A stretch of DNA of 15,104 nt from Sphaerosporella brunnea (taxonomy: Eukaryota; Ascomycota; Pezizomycetes; Pezizales; Pyronemataceae): contig VXIS01000578.1 in assembly GCA_008704415.1 (NCBI GenBank), positions 1 to 15,104 of the forward strand, read 5' to 3'. Below the pieces are notes generated by a model. That model was not told the DNA's origin. It saw nothing but the letters and a program-made list of their open reading frames with translations, and made no database searches. A program made the position numbers and the translations under genes. Positions 1-7,875 of the stretch are shown here, piece after piece; within the stretch, counting starts at the first letter, position 1; every line of letters begins with the position of its first letter.

Positions 1-44
1 CCGCTACCTTAGTCGGAAAATCCATCCAAACTCACGCCGTGACA
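1..44 (-). mobile_element. Truncated antisense LTR tip, related to the Ty3 element at 5976-11936
   Basis: Read on the minus strand, this stretch begins TGTCACGGCGTGAGTTTGGA and matches the first 45 bases of the 513-bp LTR at 5976, with about three substitutions and one missing base. Base 44 is therefore the outer edge of a second, older copy lying in the opposite direction. The rest lies beyond the window's left edge. Satellite sequence starts directly at 45, so the copy is inserted in the satellite array. Whether it is a solo LTR or a full element cannot be seen. Confidence 0.8.
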
Positions 45-1169
45 ATTTCGCAATTCAACCATTCCGGTGAGAAGATAGTGATAGTTCAACCAACTTTTTC
101 CGCATCCACCTGGGAACTTCACGGGTGACTCGGGAGCGTGTATTATGCCCACGGTGAGCTGACCAGGTGACTGCGGCCTGCCGGCAGTCACCGGGCTTCA
201 TCCGTTCCCAAACATGTCACGTTGCTAAATATTGTAATTTCGCAATTCCACCATTCCGGTGAGAAGATAGTGATAGTGCAACCAGCTTCCTCCGGATCCA
301 CCTGCGAACTTCACGGGTGACTCGGGCATGTCTATTATGCCCCGGTGAGCTTTTTAGGTGAATCTGGCCTGCCGGCAGTCACCGGGCTTCATCCGTTCCC
401 AAACATCTCACATTGCCAAATATCGTAAGTTCGCAATTCCTCCATTCCGGTGAGAAAATAGTGGTAGTGCAGACAGCTTCCTCTGCATCCACCTGGAAGC
501 TTCACAGGTGACTCGGGCATGTCTACTATGCCCACGGTGAGCTTCCCAGGTGACTCTGGCCTGCCTGCAGTCACCTGGCTTCATCCGTTCCTGAAAAGTG
601 CAATATCGTAATTTGGCAATTCCTCCATTCCGGTGAGAAGATAGTGAAAGTGCAACCAACTTGCAGCGCATCCACCTGGGAAATTTACGAGTGACTCAGG
701 CATGTCTATTATGCCCACAGCAAGCTTCCCAGGCGACTCTGGCCTGCCGGCAGTCACCGGGCTTCATCCGTTCCTGAAAAGCACAATATTGCAATTTGGC
801 AATTTGACCGTTCCGGTGAAAAAATGGTGATAGTGCAACCAACTTGCAGTGCATCCGCCTGGGAAATTTACGGGTGACCCGGGCATGTCTATTATACCCA
901 CAGCAAGCTTCCCATGTGACTCTGAATTCCGGGCAGTCACCTGGCTTTATCCGTTCCCAAATATCTCACTTTGCCAAATATTGTGGTTTCGCAATTCCAC
1001 CATTCCGGTCAGAAGATAGTGATAGTACAACCAACTTGCTGCGCATCCACCTGAGAACTTTACAGGTGACTCGGACATGTCAATTATGCCTACGGTGAGC
1101 TTCCCAGATGACGCTGGCCTGCCAGCAGTTACCAGGCTTCATACGTTCCTGAATAGAACAATATTGTAA
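45..1169 (+). repeat. Satellite array A: six monomers of about 183-192 bp
   Basis: Monomers can be phased on the GCAATT..CC/ACCATTCCGGT box, which starts at about 50, 242, 433, 616, 799 and 991, giving periods of 192, 191, 183, 183 and 192. The 183-bp form has a shorter segment after the TTCATCCGTTCC motif than the 192-bp form. Shared internal blocks are GGTGACTCGGGCATGTCTAT, GGTGAGCTTCCCAGGTGACT and CTGCCGGCAGTCACC. The first unit is cut by the LTR tip at 44, and the last stops at the non-repeat boundary near 1170. Short reading frames on both strands are by-products of the repeat. Array A and array B share the central GGTGA..TTCCCAGGTGA section in the same orientation, so they are diverged subfamilies of one satellite. 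Confidence 0.9.
166..192. repeat. Dyad symmetry in satellite A monomer
   Basis: The arms GGTGACTGC (166-174) and GCAGTCACC (184-192) are perfect inverted repeats around a 9-base centre that also contains part of the palindrome CTGCCGGCAG. The same region recurs once per monomer with weaker arms. The 10-bp core palindrome is intact in most units and damaged in the fifth and sixth. It could form a small hairpin or bind a dimeric protein, but no function can be assigned. Confidence 0.55.
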
Positions 1170-2002
1170 TATCACGGGTATGCTCACGCGACATGTACTT
1201 TTAATAGTAAGCCAGGGAATTGAATAAGTCTACATAGTGATTACTCAGGGGGTACGTGGTAGCCGGGTGGCTTCGTATCATGATGGCTAGCTCTAGTGAC
1301 ACTATTGAAGAACTCGAAAATTAGATAACTCACATGGAACGCTATCTAGAGGAAGATCCGATCAGGAGATAACAATAGTAGAGGCTATTGTTAGAGCTCT
1401 TCCGAGTTCTCTCCGTTGACTTACTATTCCCCGAAAGCTAGCATGACGATTGCAGGGGTCAGGACTGATTAAGCGGAAGGCTTTAGGTCAAAGAGGCACG
1501 GATCGGTCGGCCTAGAACCTCCATAGTAAGTAAGGTGGTTGCGAACGGTATGCGATGCAGAAGATCGCATGATGCAGCACCAAAGGGGCTGATTATTTGC
1601 CTGCAACACGATGACACAATCCCTGTACGGGTTGATGTGTTCCGTGTTTGACTCACACCTATGAATCATGCTTTGAAATCAAAGTGTAAATCATAGAAAT
1701 GGTGGGGCGAGCTCCGTGCGGGCCTTGACGCCCATAGTCGTAGAGATGGTCGGAACGCCAGCAAGGGGGCTGGAGGGCTGAGTACAACTCAGGCACAAGG
1801 GCAGTCTCTGGAGCAGCTTTCTTCTATAAGTAGGACTGCTTCCACGCTGAAAACCCCCTCTTCTCCAGCAACAAGAACCATTAGTATACACCTTGAGAAA
1901 GAAAGACCTTAAAATTCCAGTGTTTACGATTTAGTCTTCAATCTATTCTTTCAAGACCTTTAGTTTATTGCGTGACCATCAAGTAGGTAGAGCCTCGTTA
2001 CA
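1170..2002 (+). other. Non-repetitive 833-bp insert between arrays A and B; possible decayed solo LTR
   Basis: No gene is recognisable here. The only open frames are minus-strand runs of about 66 codons at 1469-1669 and 1691-1891, with no similarity I can name. The left edge reads TATCACGGG and the right edge CGTTACA, close to the TGTCACGG and CCGTTACA ends of the Ty3 LTR at 5976. A TATAAG box at 1825-1830 lies about 175 bases before the right edge, an LTR-like layout. Against this reading, the flanking 5-mers (TGTAA on the left, GGAGA on the right) are not a target duplication, and the satellite phase is not continuous across the insert. A rearranged or deleted insertion is possible. Confidence 0.3.
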
Positions 2003-5000
2003 GGAGATGCCCATGGGGCAACCCTTGTCAACTGCATCATCCTGAAACATTTACAGCTGACTTGGGCAGGTCTATTCGACACCTGGTGAGCTTCCCAAGT
2101 GATCCCAAGCTATAATATGTGACCATGCAACATCCATTTCCCAATTTGCCGCTTTGAAGGATTCACCGTTTTGGCGGAAGATGCGCATGGGGCAACGATT
2201 GTCAACCGGATCGTCTTGAAACGTTTACAGCTGACCCGGGCAGGTCTCTTATGCCCCCGGTAAGCTTCCCAGGTGATTCTGAGCTATAATGTATCACCAC
2301 GCTACATTTATTTTCCTATTGGTCAGTTTATCCAATATCGTGATTTGGTCAATTGTAGCGTTCTGGTAGAAGATAACCATAGAGCAACCATCGTCGACCG
2401 CATCGTCCTCAGACGTTTACAGCTGCTCCAGGCAGGTCTATTACGCCCCTGGATAGCTTCCCAGGTGATTGTGAGCTATAATGTATCACCACGCTACATC
2501 CATTTCCAAATTTGCCGATTTGACGAATTGCACCGTTGTGGGAAGAGATGCCCAAGGGGCAATCATCGTCAACCGCATCGTCCTGAAACATTTGCAGCTG
2601 ACTCAGGCTGGTCCATTACGCCCCCGTTGAGCTTGCCAAGTGATTCCGAGCGATAAGGTTTCACCACGCTACATCCATTTTCAAATTGGCCACGTTATCC
2701 AATAACATGATTTGGTCAATTGTGGCGTTCTGGGAGGAGATGCCCATCGGGCAACCATTGTCAGCCGCATCGTCCTGAAACCTTTACACCTGACTCAGGC
2801 ACGTCTCTTATGTCCCCTGTCAGCTTCCCAGGTGATTCTGAGCTGTAATGTGTCACCACGCTACATCCATTTCCGAATTTGCCGCTCTGCCAAATTCACT
2901 GTTCTGGGGGAAGATGACCATGGGGCAACCATCGCCAACTGCATCGTCGTGCAACGTTTACAGCTGGCTGGAGCAGGTCTATTACGCCCCCTGGTAGCTT
3001 ACCAGGTGATTCTGCGCTGCAATGTGTCACCACGCTACATCCATTTTCAAATTGGCCACTTTATCCAATATCGTGATTTGGTCAATTGGAGCGACATGGT
3101 AGAAGATGACCATAGGCAACCATCGTCAACCGGATCATCCTGAAGCGTTGACAGATGCCTCAGGCAGGTTTATTACGCACCCGGAGAGCTTCCCAGGTGA
3201 TTCCGAGCTATAATGTGTCACCACGATACATCCATTTGCAAATTTGCCACTTTCACAAATTGCAGCATTCCCGGAGCAGATGCCCATGGTTCAAACATTC
3301 TCAACCGCAGCATTCTAAAACATTTACCCTTGACTTGAGCGGGTCTATTACGACCCCGGTCAGCTTCCCAACTGGTTCTGAGCTCTAATGTGGGACCACG
3401 CTACATCCATTTCCAAATTTGCAGGTTTGCCAAATTGCACCATTCAGGGAGGGGATGACCGTAGGGCAATTATCGTCGACGGCATCATCCTGAAACGTTT
3501 GCAGCTCACTCAGGGAGGTCTATTACGCCCCTGGTGAGCTTCCCAGGCGCTTCCGAGCTATTATCTGTCACCACTCTACATCTATCTTCAAATTTGCAGA
3601 TTTAACAAATTCACGGATTTGGGGGAAGATCCCAATGGGGCAACCATCGCCAACCGCATCACCCTGAAACGTTTACAGCTGCCTCATACAGGTTTCTTAC
3701 GCCCCCGGTGAGCTTCCCAGGTGATTCCGAACTATAATCTGTCACCACGGTACATCCAGTTCCAAATTTGCCGATTTGACGAATAGCACCGTTCCGTGAG
3801 GACATGGCTATGGGGCAACCGTTGTCAACCGCATCATCCTGAAACATCTACAGCTGAGTTGGGCAGGTGTATTAAGTACCTGGGGAGCTTCCCAAGTGAT
3901 TCCAAGCTATAATGTGTCACGAAGCTACATCCATTTTCCTGTTGGCTACTTTATCCAATAACATGCTTTGGTCAATTGTAGCGTTCTGGCAGAAGAGGAC
4001 CATAGGGCAACTATCGTCCACCGCATTGTGCTGAAACGTTAACAGCTGACTCGGGCAGGTCTATTACACCCCCGGTGTGCTTTCCAAGTGATTCCGAGCT
4101 ATAATGTGTCACCACGCTACATTCAATTCCAAATTTGCCGATTTGACGAATTGCACCCTTCTGGGAGGAGATGCCTATGGGGCAACCATCGTCAACCACA
4201 TCGTCCTAAAACATTTACAGCTGACCTAAGCAGGTCTATTAGGCACCTGGTGAGCTTCCTAAGTGATTTTGAGCAATAATGTGTGACCACGCTACATGCA
4301 TTTCCAAATTTGCCGCTTTGACGAATTCACTGTTCTGGGGAAAGATGCCTATGTGGCAACCAACGTCAACCGCATTCTCCTAAAACGTACGAAGCTGACC
4401 CGGGCAGGTCTATCATGTCACTGGTGAGCTTTCGAAGTGATTCCAAGCTATGATGTGGCACCACCCTTCGTCCGTTTACAAATTTACTACTTTATCCAAT
4501 ATCGTGATTTGGTCATTTGTAGCGTTCGGGGAGAAGATCACCATGGGGCAACTTTGGTCATCCGCATCGTTCTCAAATATTTTTAGCTGACCCGTGCAGG
4601 TCTACTATGCCCCCGGTGACCTTCCCAAGTGACCACAAGCTATAATATGTCACCACGCTACATCCTTTTTCATATTTGCTGCTTTGACGAATTGCCCCGT
4701 TCTGGAACGACATGCTCATGGGGCGAGCCTTGTCAACCGGATCATCCTGCAACTTTAACAGCTGATTTGGGCAGGTCTATTATGCACCTGGTGAGCTTTC
4801 CAAGTGATCCCGAGGTATAATGTGTCACCACGCTACATCCCTTTGGATATTGGCAACTTTATCCAATATGGTGATTTGGTCAATTGTAGCGTCCTGAGAG
4901 AAGATGCCCAAGCGGCAACCATCGTCAACTGCATCGTCCTGAAACGTTCACAGCTGACTCGGGCAGGTCTATCACGCCCCCGTTGAGCTTTCCAAATGAT

Positions 5001-5585
5001 TCCAAACTATAATGTCCCACCACCCTTTGTACGTATCCAAATTTACCACCAATCCAAAATCATGATTTGGTCAATTGTACCGTTCTGGATGCCCACGCGG
5101 CAACCATCGTCAACCGCATCGTCCAAAAATGTTTACAGCTAACTCGGGCAGCTCTATTACACCTAGAGTTAACTTTGCACATGATTTAGAGCTATAATGT
5201 GTCACCACTCTCTATCCATTTTCAAATCGCACACTTTGAACAATACTGTGATTTGGACAATGGTACTGTTTTTTGAAAAAATGCGCACAGTGCAACCATC
5301 TTGTACTGCATACTTCTGATCCATTTATAGCTGGCTGGCGCCGATGTATTATGCCCACGGGAAGCTTCCTCTGTGATTCCGAGTGGTAGGGAGTCACCAT
5401 TCTTCATCCATTTTCAAATTCGCTACTTTGACCAATATCGTGGTTTGGGTGATTGCACTGTTTAGAAGCAAGAAGCTCATGGTGCATCCATCTTGCACTG
5501 TATCATCCTAAAACCTTAACACCTGACCCAGACTGGTCTACTATGACCCAAGTTAGCATTCCGGGGCATTCCGGGTTGCAAGGAT
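2003..5585 (+). repeat. Satellite array B: about 20 monomers in two length classes (about 174 and 192 bp)
   Basis: Using the TTACAGCTGA box as anchor (about 2051, 2225, 2417, 2592, 2784, 2958, 3148, 3324, 3499, 3672, 3848, 4039, 4214, 4388, 4581, 4755, 4948, 5132, 5324, 5506), spacings fall mainly at 173-176 or 190-193. The two classes differ by about 18 bp in the segment between the ACATCCATTTCCAAATT box and the TTCTGG box. Short units read GATTTGACGAATTGCACC, whereas long units read ACTTTATCCAATATCGTGAT. Short and long units alternate over about 2050-3150 and again over 4388-4950, suggesting a dimeric higher-order repeat of about 366 bp. The last units (from about 5180) are the most diverged. 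The array breaks off within a monomer at the minisatellite. Confidence 0.9.
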
Positions 5586-5975
5586 GTTTTCAAAGTCAAC
5601 AAAATCATTGCAATGATTAGAACGAACAAAATTATTAAAATTATTACAATCATCACAACCACTCAAATCATTAGAATCATTGCGATTGTCTCATTGCAAT
5701 TCAGAAAATTCCAATCCATGGAATCATGACAGTCATCAAAATAATCACAATGATGACAATCATACGAAACATAAGATTCATTGTGATGGTTGTACACATC
5801 AGGTTATTAGGATCATCACAATCATCGGAATCCTTATAATCCTCACAATCATCACGATCATCGCAATCAGTGGAATCATCTTAATTATCACAATCATCAC
5901 ATTCAACACAATCATCGCAATCATTGCAATCATTGTAATCATTCCAATCATTGCAATCATTATAATCATCGCGAT
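5586..5975 (+). repeat. Degenerate 9-bp minisatellite, left part (ATCATC-rich)
   Basis: From about 5815 the sequence is a run of imperfect nonamers of the type ATCATCRCA, with frequent ATCATTGCA variants. Bases 5586-5814 are a more eroded form of the same composition. Because 9 is a multiple of 3 and the unit lacks stops, long frames open on both strands and translate as Ile-Ile-X repeats. These are not taken as genes. The Ty3 element splits this tract, and the tract continues at 11942. About 50 bases starting at 5774 (AGATTCATTGTGAT...) recur in diverged form at 11991, and a short piece recurs at 12278, so there is also a longer period of about 250 bp once the insertion is removed. Confidence 0.85.
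5971..5975 (+). repeat. Target site duplication GCGAT (left)
   Basis: GCGAT lies immediately before the TGTCACGG start of the left LTR and is repeated exactly at 11937-11941, directly after the right LTR. A 5-bp duplication is typical of Ty3/gypsy integrases. It shows that both LTRs arrived in one integration event and have not been recombined since. Confidence 0.93.
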
Positions 5976-6488
5976 TGTCACGGCGCGAGTTTGGATGGAG
6001 TTTTCCGACTAAGCTACCGGATTTTACTCTCAATGAAATCGGCTGGAACTCTCAGATCTAAGGCTTCAAAGGATGCTGATTCATTTGCTGTTCTCAAATT
6101 TACCCCCCCGTTGATGGTTGTCACGTGGTGAGGTTTGGAAGTGGGGGTTGTTTGTGGTGTCGTGATGAGGCTCTGTAGGGGGACTCGGTGGCGTGGCTCC
6201 GAGCCGAGGTTATATTCGGCTACCACGTGGCGCGGCGCACCGCAGTCACGTGATTGCTATAAGGGGCCTTCGCTTCCGCTTCGTTGTTTGTTTTCCCTTT
6301 CCTCTTTACTGAACCTTCGTATGTCAATCTGAGTACCTTCGTTCCAATCTGAATCCTGACCGTGCGCATCGCGCCTCTTGTCCTGCCTCTTGTCCTGCCT
6401 TTGGATCTTGTCCCAGCTCTCGTTCTTGCCCCCTCTGTACGCGAGTACCTTGGGCCCCTCCAGTCTGTTCTCGACCCTCTCCGTTACA
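5976..6488 (+). repeat. 5' LTR (513 bp)
   Basis: It starts TGTCACGG and ends CCGTTACA, an imperfect 8-bp terminal inverted repeat with TG...CA edges. Against the 3' LTR it shows five substitutions: two in the first 50 bases (near 6002 and 6021), two in the GGTGG(C/G)GTGG(C/T)TCC segment near 6190-6200, and one in GCTT(C/T)GTTG near 6281. Three are C/T transitions. U3 carries three CACGTG boxes and a TATAAG. The proposed transcript start (R) is near 6308. Confidence 0.95.
6122..6316 (+). promoter_or_regulatory. LTR promoter: three CACGTG boxes, TATA box, inferred transcript start
   Basis: CACGTG palindromes lie at 6122-6127, 6224-6229 and 6247-6252. TATAAG is at 6258-6263, with a pyrimidine-rich run at about 6291-6307 just before ACTGAACCT (6308-6316). 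CACGTG is the recognised site of fungal bHLH regulators such as Cbf1/Pho4-type factors. The start near 6308 is inferred from the self-priming match at 6491 and from its 50-base distance to the TATA box. The same sites recur in the 3' LTR, displaced by 5,448 bases. Confidence 0.6.
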
Positions 6489-6490
6489 CT

Positions 6491-6499
6491 AGGTTCAGT
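6491..6499 (+). other. Primer binding site, self-priming (Tf1/sushi type)
   Basis: No TGG-initiated tRNA primer site follows the 5' LTR. Instead, AGGTTCAGT, two bases inside the LTR edge, is the exact 9-base complement of ACTGAACCT at 6308-6316, downstream of the LTR TATA box. In Tf1 and its sushi relatives the first bases of the genomic RNA fold back on a site next to the LTR and prime reverse transcription. The position and match here fit that mechanism and suggest the RNA begins near 6308. Confidence 0.65.
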
Positions 6500-6567
6500 C
6501 CACCAAAGCCTAACCTACTCGCTCTGTCTGTCACATCGCCACCTCCCCCTCCCACTCTTGCAACACC

Positions 6568-7839
6568 ATGGCCGCCTACCACGACCTCCAAATCCCTCAG
6601 GAGCTCTGGGCAGCCATCGAAACTGGTGCCCAGGCGCCCCCGGAAGAAGGCTTCCCCCAGGAAGAGCGCGATCAACGTTTGATCGACTTCGCACATATGG
6701 CACAGCAACTCCTGGCCTGCGAAGCCCCACCCAACCTGGAGGAGGAGCTGGAGGAGACGCGTGCTGAGCTCCGGACAGCCCTTCTCGAACGCGATGCAGC
6801 CCGCACCGGCCTGGCCGCTGCCCAGCAGCAGGCAAGGGACCTCACGGCCCAACTGAATCAGGTCCTAGCAATCGCCGCCGCCCAGATCCGTGACCACCCC
6901 GAAGGAGGCACCCAGTCGGGTGGCTTCCCCGATGCACCGACCTTCGACGGTACCAAGCCTGAAGAGCTGAGGACCTGGATCCTACAGCTCCGCAACAAGC
7001 TTGCTGCCCAGCCAACCCGTTACCCAACCGAACAAGCCCGTCTTCGGTACGCCTTCAACCGCCTGTCAGGAGCAGCTTTGAACCAGCTGCGCTCTTATGC
7101 CGATGAAGAGACCGGAGATATCACCCTGGCCTCCCTCAACGATCTGTTGACCATCCTCCGACAGGCCTATGACGACCCCGACCGCTCTCGAACCGCTGCT
7201 CGTGAAATTCGCCGTCTCCGTCAACGAAACCTGCCATTCTCCACCTATCTGGCCGACTTCCGCCGCCTCATGGGAGACCTTAACTGGGACGAAGTCGCCC
7301 AGAAAGACCAACTTTATGAAGGCTTGTCGGAAGAGATGAAGGACGCCCTCCTGCACCGAGCAGCCTCCGATGACACCCTGGCAGCCTTCGTTAACCTTTG
7401 CAAGGACGTGGACAACCGGATCCGTGCCCGAGCAGAGGAACGTAAGCCCTCATCGTCTCGCCCCACCGTCACTACCACCAACCACCGAAGCACCCCTCGC
7501 CCCCATGCACCATCCTCATCCACTGCCACTGCCCCTGCAACCACGGGCAACCACCCCACCAACTCGAACAGTGGAAACTATGGCCCGGCCCCAATGGAGC
7601 TCTCAGCTGCCCGGCGTGAAGCCGAGCGCCAGAGGATCCGGGAGGAGAGAATGGCAAAGGGGCAGTGTACCTACTGTGGATCGGATCAACACTTCCGCCT
7701 CGATTGCCCTCGCCGGCTGGCTGCTGAGGCTCGTCGTGTCCGTGCTGCCGAGGCGTCGCTGGTAGCCACGGCTACCCCTACTGCTCAGCCCTCGGAAAAC
7801 CTCACCCCCACCTCCGACGCCCAACCGTCGGAAAACTAG
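6568..7839 (+). CDS. gag: Gag polyprotein, Ty3/gypsy chromovirus, with CCHC zinc knuckle
   Basis: This is an intact 423-residue structural protein that should form the cytoplasmic virus-like particle and package element RNA. The ATG at 6568 sits in a good context (CAACACCATGGCC). Residues about 57-108 are Glu/Leu/Ala/Gln-rich and probably a coiled coil. Residues about 120-275 match the Ty3-type Gag capsid family: an F-D-G-T-K start near residue 126, then a helical run with QAYDDPDR, FSTYLADFRRL and a LYEGLSEEMKDAL segment. A Thr/Ser/Pro-rich linker leads to a CX2CX4HX4C knuckle beginning at Cys367 (CTYCGSDQHFRLDC), which binds RNA. The C-terminus repeats QPSEN twice, and the second copy forms the frameshift site. 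The TAG stop at 7837-7839 lies 30 bases before the first pol ATG. No lesion is present, unlike the 3' half of pol. Confidence 0.95.
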   Translation: MAAYHDLQIPQELWAAIETGAQAPPEEGFPQEERDQRLIDFAHMAQQLLACEAPPNLEEELEETRAELRTALLERDAARTGLAAAQQQARDLTAQLNQVLAIAAAQIRDHPEGGTQSGGFPDAPTFDGTKPEELRTWILQLRNKLAAQPTRYPTEQARLRYAFNRLSGAALNQLRSYADEETGDITLASLNDLLTILRQAYDDPDRSRTAAREIRRLRQRNLPFSTYLADFRRLMGDLNWDEVAQKDQLYEGLSEEMKDALLHRAASDDTLAAFVNLCKDVDNRIRARAEERKPSSSRPTVTTTNHRSTPRPHAPSSSTATAPATTGNHPTNSNSGNYGPAPMELSAARREAERQRIREERMAKGQCTYCGSDQHFRLDCPRRLAAEARRVRAAEASLVATATPTAQPSENLTPTSDAQPSEN

Positions 7840-7875
7840 TTGTCCCATGCCGCAAGGTTGGCACCGCCATGGGAC
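7830..7875 (+). promoter_or_regulatory. Programmed -1 ribosomal frameshift signal at the gag-pol junction
   Basis: Gag reads TCG GAA AAC TAG. The heptamer GGAAAAC (7830-7836) permits a -1 slip: Asn-tRNA re-pairs AAC to AAA, and Glu-tRNA re-pairs GAA to GGA through a G-U wobble at the second position. After five bases (7837-7841) comes a perfect 8-bp stem, GTCCCATG (7842-7849) with CATGGGAC (7868-7875), and an 18-base loop. The -1 frame is open from 7728 through the stop and runs directly into pol. The heptamer is not textbook X-XXY-YYZ, but spacer length, stem and frame all fit. Starting pol at its own ATG (7869, inside the stem) is the alternative. Confidence 0.65.

Noticed and set aside
389..671. 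Minus-strand frames with repeated SPGKLTVGI-like peptides in array A
   Set aside because: They are by-products of satellite monomers, with no conserved start, and they change frame between units.
1..5585. CRISPR array
   Set aside because: The repeats are contiguous 174-192 bp monomers with gradual divergence and no short identical repeats separated by unique spacers.
5680..6012. Ile-rich 110-codon frame that looks like a membrane protein
   Set aside because: It is the translation of the 9-bp minisatellite, open on both strands because the unit lacks stops. Its C-terminal end is LTR sequence.
6484..7657. Long minus-strand and out-of-frame ORFs across gag (up to 122 and 131 codons)
   Set aside because: They are shadows of the GC-rich gag frame, which alone carries recognisable capsid and CCHC motifs.
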